DNA of 58,899 nt from an uncultured Pelosinus sp. (GTDB lineage Bacteria; Bacillota; Negativicutes; UMGS1260): assembly GCA_900550105.1 (NCBI GenBank), contig URQW01000011.1, forward strand, positions 1 to 58,899, read 5' to 3'. Shown piece by piece: positions 16,323-25,906 of the stretch (its first letter is position 1; each line of letters starts with the position of its first letter). Below the pieces are notes generated by a model. The model saw only the letters and a list, made by a program, of their open reading frames with translations, ran no database searches and was not told the origin of the DNA. A program made the translations under genes and the position numbers.

Positions 16323-17201
16323 ATGAAGCGAAAAAACAATACAAAACGGTTGGGGTTATGGCTAGGTCTTGCCGGAATTTTAGCTGTCCTTCTCTATGGC
16401 TTTTACGAGAATCAAAGTAGTACGGTTTCCCAGAAGGAGTCGGGATCAAGCAAGGTAGGAGCGAATCAGACTGTTCCGGCGACTACGAAACAAACAAACC
16501 CTCTTACTAAAGAATCACAGGGAGCTAAATCAGGCAGTGCGCGAGCTCGTATCGCTCTGATTATTGATGACTTCGGCTATACGAGCGAACCTATTAACGA
16601 GTTTGCTGCAATTAGTAGACCTCTAACTTTTTCGGTGTTGCCTAATAGGCCCTATTCAACCCAGGCTGCGGCGAAAGCTTTACAGTCCGGTCATCAGGTT
16701 ATGCTGCATTTACCTATGGAGCCTTTAGATCGCTCGCAGCAATCGGAAGCGGAAACGGTTTCGGGGCGGCTCAGCGATAGTGAAATTCAAGGGCTTGTTC
16801 GCAAGGATATTCAGGCAATTCCCGGTTTAATCGGCGTCAATAATCATCAAGGGTCGCGTGCGACCAGCGATAAACGAGTGATGAAGGCCTTGTTAGCCGT
16901 ATTAAAGGAAAAACAGCTTTTTTTTGTGGATAGTCGTACAAGCAGTCAGTCTGTAGCTTGGGAACTGGCGAAACAATCTGGCGTGAAAACAGCGGCAAAT
17001 GAGTTGTTTATTGATAATCAGCCTGATGTAGAGTCAGTCAAAAAACAGCTGTGCCAAGGTATTACTCTCGCGCTGAAAGAAGGAAAAATTATATTGATCG
17101 GTCATGCTCGCAGTCATACAGCGCAGGCCATTCAAAGTATACTACCTGAACTGGATGCGCAGGGTATACAGCTTGTTTTTGTATCTGAATTAGTCCAGTA
17201 A
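16323..17201 (+). CDS. divergent polysaccharide deacetylase family protein (DUF610/YibQ-like)
   Basis: The 292-residue protein has an N-terminal membrane anchor (LGLWLGLAGILAVLLYGFY), then a low-complexity Ser/Thr linker to about residue 70, then the domain ARIALIIDDFGYTSEPINEF, LTFSVLPNRPYS, HQVMLHLPMEP, GVNNHQGSRAT and LFFVDSRTSSQS. This is the layout of the divergent polysaccharide deacetylase clan, found mostly in diderm bacteria and placed in the periplasm. Enzymatic activity has not been clear for many members. A terminator follows at 17224-17256. Confidence 0.8.
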   Translation: MKRKNNTKRLGLWLGLAGILAVLLYGFYENQSSTVSQKESGSSKVGANQTVPATTKQTNPLTKESQGAKSGSARARIALIIDDFGYTSEPINEFAAISRPLTFSVLPNRPYSTQAAAKALQSGHQVMLHLPMEPLDRSQQSEAETVSGRLSDSEIQGLVRKDIQAIPGLIGVNNHQGSRATSDKRVMKALLAVLKEKQLFFVDSRTSSQSVAWELAKQSGVKTAANELFIDNQPDVESVKKQLCQGITLALKEGKIILIGHARSHTAQAIQSILPELDAQGIQLVFVSELVQ

Positions 17202-17223
17202 CGCCTAGAACGGCATAAAAAAA

Positions 17224-17256
17224 TCGGCTCGTCTACAAGACGAAGCCGGTTTTTTT
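17224..17256 (+). terminator. intrinsic terminator after the polysaccharide deacetylase gene
   Basis: CGGCT-C-GTCT and AGAC-GA-AGCCG form a stem around ACA, followed by seven T. Preceding A-run makes it partly bidirectional, so it may also serve the convergent CapA-like gene. Confidence 0.8.
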
Positions 17257-17297
17257 ACGTGCTAAGTTTTTATGTATTAAGGTATTAAGAATGATAT

Positions 17298-18398
17298 TTA
17301 TGGCGCTGTCTCTTCAAAGGGCAGTGTAGTAAATTCATCTGTTAAGGTAAAGCCAGCAAGCGGCGAAATTTTATTCAAACGATCTAACACGCGCGCTTTC
17401 GCGTTGCCTGTCAGCGGTGTAGGGCGATAGTCATTAATATAGTTGACCGAAGAAATGCTGCAAGGAATAATGCGAACGCCATAAGAGACGAGTTTTGAAC
17501 CTTGGAAGTCGAAGCGGGTTTGGACGATCATCGTATCCTTATCATCAGGGTTTTTATTACCGCCAAAGGCGAAATTACCGAGACTATAGCAAATGAGTTT
17601 TCCTTTGTAGCGTTCAATTGGTTGAAGTACGTGAGGATGATGACCAAAAATAAAATCAGCGCCGTAGTCAATGGCGTAATGCGCCAGTTCCTTTTGCGTC
17701 GGAATGGTATGATTTAAAAGTTCTTCACCCCAGTGAAAATTGATAATCACAATACAGCCCTGTTTTTTTACAGTTTCAATATCGCGGCGCAGTTTTTCCA
17801 AGAATGCGCGGTCATAGGAGAAGCCTGTGTAGCCGAGAAAGGCAAACTGGCGGCCTTTAATTGTTTGAATCGCTACATTTCCTTCGCCGAAATAAGTAAT
17901 TCCTGTTTTATTTAAGGACGCTAAGGTATCGCTAAAGCCGACATCGCCATAATCGTAAATATGATTATTGGATAAGTTTACCGCATTAATATGGCCAAGT
18001 TTCAGCATATTCGCATATTCGGGATCGCCGTGAAAAGCAAAGGTCTTTTCGACAGGATGATTGGAACGAGTCAGTGTTGTTTCTAAGTTTGCTGTAGTAA
18101 AGTCACTAGCGGCAAAGATCTCGGCTACATTGCTGAAAACATAGCTATAATCATTACCATGCGCTTTGATGACAGCTGGCATCGTATCAGCAGAACCGAA
18201 GCGTTCATCTGTTCCTAAAGTACAGTCGCCAACCGAGCTAAGTAGAATCTGCTCTATAGTCTGAGGCGTATCGGTAGAAAGAGATAGAATTGTAAGTGGT
18301 GTTGCCTGAGAAGCGGCTAGTGTTGGCAGACTCATGCCGAACAGCCACATCCACATGACAAAGGAATAAACAATAAATCTTTTTCCCCTTTGACTCAC
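17298..18398 (-). CDS. CapA family (PGA_cap) metallophosphoesterase-like exported protein
   Basis: A 366-residue protein starting at GTG behind AAAAGGAGG. An N-terminal signal peptide (RFIVYSFVMWMWLFGMSLPTL, AASQA) precedes the CapA domain: SSVGDCTLGTD, TTANLETTLTRSNHPV, FAFHGDPEYANMLKLGH, NAVNLSNNHIYDYG, and FHWGEEL with FGHHPHVLQPIERYKGKLI. These are the metal-binding motifs of the poly-gamma-glutamate CapA/PgsA family. There are no capBC neighbours, so a role in capsule synthesis is not supported; such stand-alone CapA proteins are common in sporulating Firmicutes and their function is mostly unknown. Confidence 0.85.
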   Translation of the reverse strand: MSQRGKRFIVYSFVMWMWLFGMSLPTLAASQATPLTILSLSTDTPQTIEQILLSSVGDCTLGTDERFGSADTMPAVIKAHGNDYSYVFSNVAEIFAASDFTTANLETTLTRSNHPVEKTFAFHGDPEYANMLKLGHINAVNLSNNHIYDYGDVGFSDTLASLNKTGITYFGEGNVAIQTIKGRQFAFLGYTGFSYDRAFLEKLRRDIETVKKQGCIVIINFHWGEELLNHTIPTQKELAHYAIDYGADFIFGHHPHVLQPIERYKGKLICYSLGNFAFGGNKNPDDKDTMIVQTRFDFQGSKLVSYGVRIIPCSISSVNYINDYRPTPLTGNAKARVLDRLNKISPLAGFTLTDEFTTLPFEETAP

Positions 18399-18521
18399 TT
18401 CAATTCCTCCTTTTGTACCTATTACAGTATATAAAAGTTTTTGCCACTGTGCAAAGGTTTTTGTCAGATTTATTATAGAAAGGTTATTTTTTTGTGATAA
18501 AATGGTAAAATAAAAAGATTA

Positions 18522-18549
18522 TTGACTGATCCAGCGGACCTTTTATACG
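18522..18549 (+). promoter_or_regulatory. promoter of sdaAB-sdaAA
   Basis: TTGACT (18522-18527), 16 bp spacer, TATACG (18544-18549), about 28 bp before the sdaAB start and its AAGGAGGG site. Confidence 0.55.
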
Positions 18550-18577
18550 ATTTAATATATTCGATAAGGAGGGTTTT

Positions 18578-19240
18578 ATGAAAAGCGTATTTGATATTAT
18601 CGGACCGGTTATGATTGGTCCTTCCAGCTCTCATACGGCAGGAGCAGCGCGTCTTGGCAGATTAGCTAGAAAAATTTTAGGCGAGGAAGTGCGGCAGGTT
18701 CAGGTGAAATTCCATGGCTCTTTTGCCCAGACGTACCGGGGACATGGCACCGATCGGGCTATTGTGGCAGGCTTGCTAGATATGGCGGCAGATGATGAAC
18801 GTTTGCCAGAAGCTTTGGAATTGGCCAAAACGGCGCAAATAGAAATTGAATTTTTGAAATGTGATTTAGGCGATGTCCATCCCAATACGGTCTGCTTGGA
18901 AATGACTGGACGATCAGGGCGGCGGGCGGAAGTTACCGGATCTTCCCTTGGCGGCGGTAGTATTATTGTAAATCGGATTAATGGTTATCAAGTGGAGCTT
19001 ACTGGCGAATACTTTACTTTGATTACAATTCATCAGGACAAGCCAGGCATCGTGGCGCTTATTACTCATATTTTGGCTCAGGCGGGTGTTAATGTAGCTT
19101 TTATGCGTGTATCTCGCAGTGAGCGAGGCGCCCAGGCTTTACTCATTTTAGAGGCCGATGAGCCGATTGCGGAAAGTGTCTATGAAGTAGTGTCCAATTT
19201 GCCACGAATCGAATTGGCGATGCTTGTGCCCCCTTTATAA
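18578..19240 (+). CDS. sdaAB: L-serine dehydratase, beta subunit SdaAB
   Basis: The 220-residue subunit has the signature FDIIGPVMIGPSSSHTAGA and HGSFAQTYRGHGTDRA, then an ACT domain at about residues 148-218 (LITIHQDKPGIVALITHILA). It pairs with SdaAA to deaminate serine to pyruvate and ammonia using a [4Fe-4S] cluster. Strong AAGGAGG site. sdaAA follows 34 bp downstream. Confidence 0.95.
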   Translation: MKSVFDIIGPVMIGPSSSHTAGAARLGRLARKILGEEVRQVQVKFHGSFAQTYRGHGTDRAIVAGLLDMAADDERLPEALELAKTAQIEIEFLKCDLGDVHPNTVCLEMTGRSGRRAEVTGSSLGGGSIIVNRINGYQVELTGEYFTLITIHQDKPGIVALITHILAQAGVNVAFMRVSRSERGAQALLILEADEPIAESVYEVVSNLPRIELAMLVPPL

Positions 19241-19274
19241 ACTTGTACCACCCTTATCAAAAGGAGGAAATAAA

Positions 19275-20165
19275 ATGATTCGTTTTTCTACATTTGCCGA
19301 TTTGATTGCTTTGGCAAAAGCAAGAAAAGGTTCGATTGCTTCTGTCGTGATTGCCTATGAAGCGGAAAAAAGCCAGAGAAGCGAGGCGTCAGTTCGTGAA
19401 GATATGGCTCGTTGTCTTCAGGTCATGAAAGAGGCCGTAGAGAAAGGCCGATCTAGTCGGGAGAAATCAGTGAGTGGCATGGTCGGCGGCGATGCTGCGA
19501 AAATGGGCGACTTCATGACGTTAACGCAAGCGAAAACGCAGCAAAGCCTGCTCGGAGAAACGGTACAGAAAGCATTGCTTTATGCGTTGTCTGTTAGTGA
19601 AGTCAATGCCAAAATGGGCCGGATTGTGGCCAGTCCTACAGCTGGTTCTTGCGGCATATTGCCTGGTGCGCTACTGGCGGCTGGCGAAACCCTGCAAAAA
19701 AACGATGAAGCGTTAGTAGACGCCTTGTTTACGGCCTCCGGTGTGGGGCTAATCATCCAGGAGCATGCTTCTTTAGCGGGCGCTTTAGGGGGCTGCCAGG
19801 CTGAGTGCGGCTCTGCTGCGGCAATGGCGGCTGCGGCTATTACTGAATTGGCTGGCGGCTCGCCTGAACAGACCGGACATGCTTTAGCGTTAGCCTTTAA
19901 AAACTTATTGGGCCTTGTTTGCGATCCTGTTGCTGGTCTAGTAGAGGTACCTTGCGTGAAACGCAATGGCTTTGGCGCTTCTCATGCCTTGATTGCCGCT
20001 GAACTAGCCCTCGCCGGTGTGGAGAGTGTCATTCCGCCTGATGAAGTGATTACAGCCTCGCAGCAAATTGGCCGACTCTTGCCGCAGAGTTTAAGAGAAA
20101 CTTCAGAGGCAGGACTCGCCGATACGCCGACAGCTAGAGCGATTGAAAAGAAAGTGTTGGGCTAG
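19275..20165 (+). CDS. sdaAA: L-serine dehydratase, iron-sulfur alpha subunit SdaAA
   Basis: A 296-residue subunit starting at ATG 19275, just after AAGGAGG; an upstream in-frame start at 19224 lies in the end of sdaAB and is not needed. The cluster and catalytic segments are seen: ASPTAGSCGILPGALLA, QAECGSAAAMAAAA and CDPVAGLVEVPCVKRNGFGA. Together with sdaAB it forms the oxygen-sensitive serine dehydratase typical of amino-acid-fermenting anaerobes. Confidence 0.95.
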   Translation: MIRFSTFADLIALAKARKGSIASVVIAYEAEKSQRSEASVREDMARCLQVMKEAVEKGRSSREKSVSGMVGGDAAKMGDFMTLTQAKTQQSLLGETVQKALLYALSVSEVNAKMGRIVASPTAGSCGILPGALLAAGETLQKNDEALVDALFTASGVGLIIQEHASLAGALGGCQAECGSAAAMAAAAITELAGGSPEQTGHALALAFKNLLGLVCDPVAGLVEVPCVKRNGFGASHALIAAELALAGVESVIPPDEVITASQQIGRLLPQSLRETSEAGLADTPTARAIEKKVLG

Positions 20166-20196
20166 CTGCTACAGACTGGAAAGCGCGTAAAAAAGC

Positions 20197-20976
20197 TTAC
20201 AGGTGCTTGCAGAAAAAGCGGTCATGTTTTGCCTTAAGTTCACTGCGCGTGGGCTCTGGCGGCCAAAGGTGAATTTTATCAGACTGACGCATACTTGCTG
20301 AAAGATGGGTATAAAATAGGGGATCTTCTTTTTCTAAGGCAGCAATCATTTGTTTGATTGTCTGCCTTTTTGTTTGGCCGTCACGGGGACAAGGACTAGG
20401 TATTGGTGTAAAACCGTGATACGAAATCGCATCACGACTTTCCTGTTCGCGGAAATAGACAAGAGGCCGAATTAAAGTAATGTCAGAGCGATCAAAATAG
20501 GTTTTCGGCGAAAAAGTCTGAAGCTGGCCGGAAAAAAGCAGGCTCATGTAAAAAGTTTCTACGGCATCATCATGGTGATGAGCATAGGCAATTTTATTGA
20601 AGCCTTTTTCCTTGGCAAAGGTATTCATAATACCGCGGCGCATGGTGGCGCAAATATAGCAGGCGTCTTTGTCTGACTGGCGAGCGATCGCTTCGCCAAT
20701 CGGTTCGCTGACACTGTAAAAAGGAACTGCGAGGTTTTCGCACCAGTCAGCCAGCGCTTTTGTATCAAAAGTATCGGTGAAATTCGGATTAATTGTAAGG
20801 GCGGCAATTTCAAAAGGGCGCGGCGAATAGTGGCGCAATTGGGCTAAAGCATAGGTTAAAAAGCAGCTGTCTTTGCCGCCGGACAGACCAATGAGAATGC
20901 GATCATTTGGTTCAATGAGGTCAAATTCAATAATAGCTCGCCAGAGACGGCTATGGTAGGATTTTGGTAGTGACAT
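20197..20976 (-). CDS. TtcA-like tRNA 2-thiolation ATPase (PP-loop)
   Basis: A 259-residue PP-loop ATPase: GLSGGKDSCFLTYALAQL near the N-terminus, cysteine pair in ACYICATMRRG, and a further Cys in PSPCPRDGQ, the pattern of TtcA/TtuA-like enzymes that use an Fe-S cluster to put sulfur on tRNA bases. Also visible: YAHHHDDAVETFYMSLLFSG. Whether it modifies cytidine 32 (TtcA) or another position is not decided by sequence. It is divergent from the pyrophosphatase gene at 21135. Confidence 0.8.
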   Translation of the reverse strand: MSLPKSYHSRLWRAIIEFDLIEPNDRILIGLSGGKDSCFLTYALAQLRHYSPRPFEIAALTINPNFTDTFDTKALADWCENLAVPFYSVSEPIGEAIARQSDKDACYICATMRRGIMNTFAKEKGFNKIAYAHHHDDAVETFYMSLLFSGQLQTFSPKTYFDRSDITLIRPLVYFREQESRDAISYHGFTPIPSPCPRDGQTKRQTIKQMIAALEKEDPLFYTHLSASMRQSDKIHLWPPEPTRSELKAKHDRFFCKHL

Positions 20977-21076
20977 AACAGAGTTTCCTCGTTTCTTTAT
21001 AATTCATGCAACTTCTAATAATTGCGCATAAAGTCCTAAATTCCTGCTTTTTTTGTTTGAAGGGCCTGTCTTATTT

Positions 21077-21085
21077 TGTTATAAT
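21077..21085 (+). promoter_or_regulatory. extended -10 promoter element of the pyrophosphatase gene
   Basis: TGTTATAAT, a consensus extended -10, lies about 50 bp before the GTG start; no strong -35 is seen, as is common for extended -10 promoters. Confidence 0.45.
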
Positions 21086-21134
21086 AAATAACTAGTAATT
21101 CTAAATAGTAACAATCACGTTTGGGGGGATTATC

Positions 21135-22766
21135 GTGGCGAAACCCATTTATGTAATGGGCCACAAAAACCCGGATACCGATTCAATTTGTTCAGCCATT
21201 GCTTACGCCGGTTTGAAACAAGCTCTTGGAATCGATGCAATTGCAGCCCGGGCAGGTAAAGTTAACAATGAAACAAAGTACATTTTAGATAAGCTAGGAG
21301 TAAAGGCGCCGCTTTTAATTAACGATCTCTATCCTAGAGTTCGTGAAATGATGCGCCCCTTGCAAGTCACGATTCACCCCGATCAGACGCTGAAAGAACT
21401 GGGCAGTCTAATGAAAGAACACAATGTAAAATCTATTCCGGTTATTGATAACCAAGGAATGCTCGAAGGCATTGTTTCCGTAGGGGATTTGGCAAGAAGG
21501 TATTTTGAGGAATTGGAAATGCCTGATTTATCCGAAGCAAATGTAGAATTTGGCGCTGTAGTTAAAGTGCTTGATGGAACGTTGCTTTGCGGCAGCGCCC
21601 TTGACCAGACCATCAAAGGGAAACTTAAAATTGCCGCAGCAAAGACCGAGACCATGGTGGCAAGTGTTGATGCTGGTGATACGGTTCTTGTCGGCGATCG
21701 GCTCAAGGCCCAGCTTGCCTGTATTGAAAAAGGCGTGCAATGCCTGATTATTACCGGCGGCGCAACACTGGCGAAGCCAGTAGCGCAAGCGGCGAGTGAT
21801 GCCAAAGTTATGATTATCAGCGCACCTTATGATACATATACTTGCGCGCGACTGATTACGCAGTCCGTACCTGTCCGTACGGTGATGCAGAGCCAAGTAG
21901 TAACTTTTAAACCAAGTCAGTTGGTTATGGATATTAAGGGGACTATTGCTGCAACAAGCTTCCGCAATTATCCGATTGTTGAGAATGGTCGCTTTGTTGG
22001 TATGATTGATCGTGATAAGCTCATTTTGCCAGAAAAAGAACAAGTGATTCTTGTCGATCATAATGAATTAGCGCAAGCGGTGGAAGGAATTCATGAAGGC
22101 GAAATCATCGAAGTCGTTGATCATCATCGCCTAGGCGGCCTCGAAACAAGCTATCCTGTAGATCTTCACTTTGAGCCTGTCGGCTGCACGGCAACGATTG
22201 TAGCGAATATGTACTGGCAAAATAATGTTGAAATCTCGAAAGAAACAGCTGGTTTGTTATTATCGGCTATTTTGTCTGATACGGTACTCTTTAAATCGCC
22301 TACTTGTACGGCGAAAGATCGCAAAACCGCAGAGAAACTTGCTGAGATCTCCGGTCTTGACTGTGAGGAACATGGTTTAGCGCTGCTGCGAGCCGGTTCT
22401 GATACGAGCAGCTTGACAGCTTCCGATATTTTAAAGAATGATTTCAAGGAATTCCAAATGGGCGATTATCGCTTAGCGATTGGCCAGATTTCCGTCTTGG
22501 CTGGTCAGGAAATTCTGGCTAAACAAGATGATTTAAAAGCTGCCATGAAAACCCTTTGTGATAAAGAAGGCTATGACATGGTACTGCTCATGAACACAGA
22601 TATTTTGGAAGAAGCAACCTACCTCTTCTATGAAGGGCAGCCGATCTCTTTAATTCAGGATGCCTTTGGCAGCCGCGGGGAAAATGGCATTGTTCATCTT
22701 CCTGGCGTAATGTCTCGTAAGAAACAGATTGTACCGCCGCTGACTGATGCGGCCCGCAAAATCTAA
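21135..22766 (+). CDS. family II manganese-dependent inorganic pyrophosphatase with CBS and DRTGG domains
   Basis: The 543-residue enzyme starts at GTG behind GGGGGGAT. DHH-type motifs are present: GHKNPDTDSICSAIAYA at the N-terminus, then, after a large insertion, VDHNELAQAV and EVVDHHRLGG, and DHHA2 at the C-terminus (FGSRGENGIVHLPGVMSRKK, with the Arg-Lys-Lys end that binds diphosphate). The insertion (about residues 65-290) holds two CBS modules flanking a DRTGG domain, the regulatory unit known from clostridial CBS-PPases that respond to AMP, ADP and diadenosine polyphosphates. It hydrolyses diphosphate in the cytoplasm. Confidence 0.92.
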   Translation: MAKPIYVMGHKNPDTDSICSAIAYAGLKQALGIDAIAARAGKVNNETKYILDKLGVKAPLLINDLYPRVREMMRPLQVTIHPDQTLKELGSLMKEHNVKSIPVIDNQGMLEGIVSVGDLARRYFEELEMPDLSEANVEFGAVVKVLDGTLLCGSALDQTIKGKLKIAAAKTETMVASVDAGDTVLVGDRLKAQLACIEKGVQCLIITGGATLAKPVAQAASDAKVMIISAPYDTYTCARLITQSVPVRTVMQSQVVTFKPSQLVMDIKGTIAATSFRNYPIVENGRFVGMIDRDKLILPEKEQVILVDHNELAQAVEGIHEGEIIEVVDHHRLGGLETSYPVDLHFEPVGCTATIVANMYWQNNVEISKETAGLLLSAILSDTVLFKSPTCTAKDRKTAEKLAEISGLDCEEHGLALLRAGSDTSSLTASDILKNDFKEFQMGDYRLAIGQISVLAGQEILAKQDDLKAAMKTLCDKEGYDMVLLMNTDILEEATYLFYEGQPISLIQDAFGSRGENGIVHLPGVMSRKKQIVPPLTDAARKI

Positions 22767-22792
22767 ATTTATCGGATCATTCATCCGCAAAG

Positions 22793-22848
22793 AAAGCCCC
22801 TCGTGTTTCGCAGACTAGTTATGTTCTGCGGCAACGAGGGGCTTTTTA
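22793..22848. terminator. terminator between pyrophosphatase and pdxT genes
   Basis: AAAGCCCCTCGT pairs with ACGAGGGGCTTT around a 28-nt arm that has its own short hairpin (CGCAGA/TCTGCG); followed by TTTTT on the plus strand and by TTTC on the minus. It lies between convergent genes. Confidence 0.8.
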
Positions 22849-22851
22849 ATG

Positions 22852-23436
22852 TTAGAGTGAGAGGTTCTTCTCCTGCGCCATTTTTATAAAATAATGATGC
22901 AACCGGTCATCACCAGTTAATTCTGGATGAAAGGAACTAACAAGAAAATTTTTCTGACGGGCAATAACAGCTTTTTCATTCACTGAAGCTAGAATGGTCA
23001 CCGCTGGATCAGCCGCTTCAATTAGCGGGGCGCGGATAAAGACCGCTTTGATTGGCGCAGGTCCTAATTCAGGCACGACTAGATCTGCTTCAAAGCTTTC
23101 TTTCTGGCGACCAAAAGCATTGCGGCGAACCGTAATATCCATGAGACCGAGACGGGGCTGATCGCTGTCGATAATCTTTTTTGCCAGTAAGATCATTCCC
23201 GCGCAGGTACCGTAAATCGCCATGCCTTGGGCAGCTCGTTCTAGGATCTTTGGCAGAAGATTCCACTCCACTAGCAGCTTGCCAATCGTCGTACTTTCGC
23301 CGCCAGGGAGGATGAGACCCTCGATCGCATCAAGCTCGGAGGCTTTGCGGATATCAACTGCTGTTGCGCCGCAGCGCTCAATGGCCCAGTGATGCTCACG
23401 AAAGGCTCCCTGAAGCGATAAAATGCCGATTTTCAT
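22852..23436 (-). CDS. pdxT: pyridoxal 5'-phosphate synthase glutaminase subunit PdxT
   Basis: A 194-residue class I amidotransferase starting MKIGILSLQGAFREH; the longer open frame from 23490 runs into pdxS and is not the start. Motifs: LILPGGESTTIGKLL, catalytic Cys in IYGTCAGMILLA and the His/Glu pair in SSFHPELTGD. It supplies ammonia to PdxS. Its ATG lies one base after the pdxS stop. Confidence 0.95.
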   Translation of the reverse strand: MKIGILSLQGAFREHHWAIERCGATAVDIRKASELDAIEGLILPGGESTTIGKLLVEWNLLPKILERAAQGMAIYGTCAGMILLAKKIIDSDQPRLGLMDITVRRNAFGRQKESFEADLVVPELGPAPIKAVFIRAPLIEAADPAVTILASVNEKAVIARQKNFLVSSFHPELTGDDRLHHYFIKMAQEKNLSL

Positions 23437-23437
23437 G

Positions 23438-24319
23438 TTACCAGCCTCGTTCCTGCATCCGTTCGTGTTGCGGGATTGTATCAATTTCAATACCTACCAT
23501 GGCTTCGCCGAGATCCTTGGAGACTTCTGCGAGAATTTTCGGATCGTTGTAGTAGGTGGTAGCAGCTACTATGGCTTTGGCACGTTTGGCGGGATCGCCT
23601 GATTTAAAGATGCCTGATCCGACGAAAACGCCATCGCAGCCAAGGTGCATCATGAGCGCTGCGTCAGCTGGGGTAGCAATACCGCCTGCAGCAAAATTAA
23701 CCACAGGTAGACGACCAAGTTTTCTCGTTTCCAGAACGAGTTCGAGCGGTGCGGCAATATTTTTGGCAAAAGAGGACACTTCTTCATCCGGTAGATTTTG
23801 CAATAGACGAATTTCACTCATGACCATGCGCATATGTTTTACAGCTTCGACGACATTGCCAGTACCAGGCTCGCCTTTGGTGCGGATCATGGCAGCGCCT
23901 TCGCCAATGCGGCGCAGCGCTTCGCCGAGGTTTTTAGCGCCACAGACAAAGGGCACTTTAAAATCCTGTTTATTGATATGAAACTTATCGTCAGCAGGCG
24001 TCAGGACTTCACTTTCATCAATATAATCTACGCCAAGGGATTCTAAAATGCGGGCTTCGACAAAATGACCGATGCGGGCTTTGGCCATGACGGGAATGGT
24101 AACCGCGGCCATAATATTTTCAACGATAGTTGGATCAGCCATACGGGCGACACCGCCAGCGGCGCGAATGTCCGCGGGGACCCGTTCTAGGGCCATAACG
24201 GCGCAAGCGCCAGCTTCTTCTGCTATTTTTGCTTGTTCTGGCGTCGTTACATCCATAATGACGCCGCCCTTCAGCATTTCAGCCAAACCAATTTTTACGC
24301 GCAGTGTTCCTTGTTCCAT
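23438..24319 (-). CDS. pdxS: pyridoxal 5'-phosphate synthase subunit PdxS
   Basis: A highly conserved 293-residue barrel protein: GGVIMDVTTPEQAKIAEEAG, VMALERVPADIRAAGGVARM, the catalytic lysine in PVMAKARIGHFVEARILE, DYIDESEVLTPADD and NFAAGGIATPADAALMMHLG. It makes PLP from ribose 5-phosphate, glyceraldehyde 3-phosphate and ammonia. A GAGGAG site precedes ATG. It lies 35 bp after pdxR on the same strand. Confidence 0.97.
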   Translation of the reverse strand: MEQGTLRVKIGLAEMLKGGVIMDVTTPEQAKIAEEAGACAVMALERVPADIRAAGGVARMADPTIVENIMAAVTIPVMAKARIGHFVEARILESLGVDYIDESEVLTPADDKFHINKQDFKVPFVCGAKNLGEALRRIGEGAAMIRTKGEPGTGNVVEAVKHMRMVMSEIRLLQNLPDEEVSSFAKNIAAPLELVLETRKLGRLPVVNFAAGGIATPADAALMMHLGCDGVFVGSGIFKSGDPAKRAKAIVAATTYYNDPKILAEVSKDLGEAMVGIEIDTIPQHERMQERGW

Positions 24320-24354
24320 AATAATTCCTCCTCAGATGAGCGTTGATGGTTGTA

Positions 24355-25836
24355 TTAATGATAGATTTGTTCTAAAGCGAGAGCGAGTCGTTTGATACCT
24401 TCCGTGATTTCTGCTTCGTTCAGTTTGGAAATGGAAAGTCTAAGATGAACGGCGTTAGCGCTAGACGAAAAAAAGTATTTACCTGAAGAAATTTGGATTT
24501 TCTGTTTCGCGAAAAGTGCGGTGAGATCTGCCGCAGCGTCTGGCAGCGGTGAGAGTTTCAGCCATAAGAGATAGCCGCCGTTCGGTTCGCTCCAAGCGGC
24601 CCATTCTGGCTTAATATATTGTTTTAAAGCCACGAGAGCCGTTTGCATGCGTTTACGGAAGAGCCGATGCATTTTGCTGATATGACGGTCGTAATGACCG
24701 CGCTGGCAAAACTCATAAATAGCGGCCTGCAAAATCATACTAGAAGAGAGATCGCTAAAGCTGCGAATGGCCATAAGGCGTTCAATGCATTCTGGCTCTG
24801 CCGCGATCCAGCCGATCCGAACGCCGGGAAAGAGAACTTTGGAGAAGGTGCCGCAATAAATCACCGTATGCTGGTCGTCCATTGATTTGATGGGCAGAAC
24901 AACGCGGCCGAAATATTTCATTTCCTCTTCAAAGCCGTCTTCTAAAATGGGAACACCGTATTTTTGGCACAGTGACAGCAATTTTTCGCGATGGGACTGG
25001 CTTGTCGTGACGCCCGTCGGATTTTGAAAATTTGGCATCGTATAGACAAGCGAGGGCTGTTCCGTCTTTAGCATTTTTTCCAAAATCGCTAAATCCATTC
25101 CGTCAGAACGAATGGGAATTTCCAACGGCTTTAAACCGCAGAATTTTAACAGCGGCAGCATTTCCTTGTACGTAGGAGATTCGATGGCTACGGCTTTACC
25201 GGGCGCGGCAATCATGCGAAAGACGAGGTCAATCCCTTGTTGTAAGCCGTTAGTGATTAAAATTTCTTCGGCAGTGACGGAAATGCCGTGGCTTTGCAGA
25301 TGATGCGCTAAGTAGGTGCGGAGCGGAAAAAAACCGGCTCGGTCGCCATAGCTCAGTAACGAAAATCCTTCTCGTTTCATTGCCTGATTAAAACAGGAGC
25401 GGAAGGTTTCCAGCGGAAAAAGTCGACAATCCATATCCAGGCCGCTAAAATCAATAAAATCTTGGGGAGGGCTTACCGGCGCCTCTGCTTGAAAGCCGCG
25501 ATAAGTATCCCAAATAGCGCTGCTATCGGTTGAGGCTGTTAAACTCCAGTCAATGCGTCCCTTTTTTTGCCGGCTTGCCGCTGTGGCAATTTGCATCCTG
25601 TCGCGGACAATGGGACAAGCATTCGGCTTCATATCAATAAAACCTAAGGCCCACAGTTCCTGATAGGCGCTAGCCACAGTGGAACGATGAATTCCTAGAC
25701 TATCGGCTAGGCGGCGGGTTGATGGCAGCTTTTCGCCGGGATGAAGAATTCTTGCTTCAATTTTATGACGAATTTGTTCTAAAATTTGCTGGTATTGCGG
25801 TTTTGGTGATTTTTCTTGTAGTTCAAGTAGTAACAT
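24355..25836 (-). CDS. pdxR: PdxR, MocR/GntR-type regulator with aminotransferase-like domain
   Basis: The 493-residue protein starts at ATG 25836, 9 nt after AGGAGG; an upstream in-frame start at 25878 would run through that site. Residues 10-75 form a GntR winged helix (IEARILHPGEKLPSTRRLAD, SLGIHRSTVASAYQELWALG). The rest is a fold-type I aminotransferase domain with EDGFEEEMKYFG and the PLP lysine in CGTFSKVLFPGVRIGW. MocR proteins of this kind sense PLP and activate pdxST. Here pdxR is upstream of and co-directional with pdxST, rather than divergent as in many Actinobacteria and Bacilli, so it may be autoregulated together with them. Confidence 0.9.
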   Translation of the reverse strand: MLLLELQEKSPKPQYQQILEQIRHKIEARILHPGEKLPSTRRLADSLGIHRSTVASAYQELWALGFIDMKPNACPIVRDRMQIATAASRQKKGRIDWSLTASTDSSAIWDTYRGFQAEAPVSPPQDFIDFSGLDMDCRLFPLETFRSCFNQAMKREGFSLLSYGDRAGFFPLRTYLAHHLQSHGISVTAEEILITNGLQQGIDLVFRMIAAPGKAVAIESPTYKEMLPLLKFCGLKPLEIPIRSDGMDLAILEKMLKTEQPSLVYTMPNFQNPTGVTTSQSHREKLLSLCQKYGVPILEDGFEEEMKYFGRVVLPIKSMDDQHTVIYCGTFSKVLFPGVRIGWIAAEPECIERLMAIRSFSDLSSSMILQAAIYEFCQRGHYDRHISKMHRLFRKRMQTALVALKQYIKPEWAAWSEPNGGYLLWLKLSPLPDAAADLTALFAKQKIQISSGKYFFSSSANAVHLRLSISKLNEAEITEGIKRLALALEQIYH

Positions 25837-25906
25837 AAAACAGAACCTCCTGCAGGAAGGATTGCTATGATGTAACAATACCTTGCATCTGGCTTGTCGT
25901 CAACGA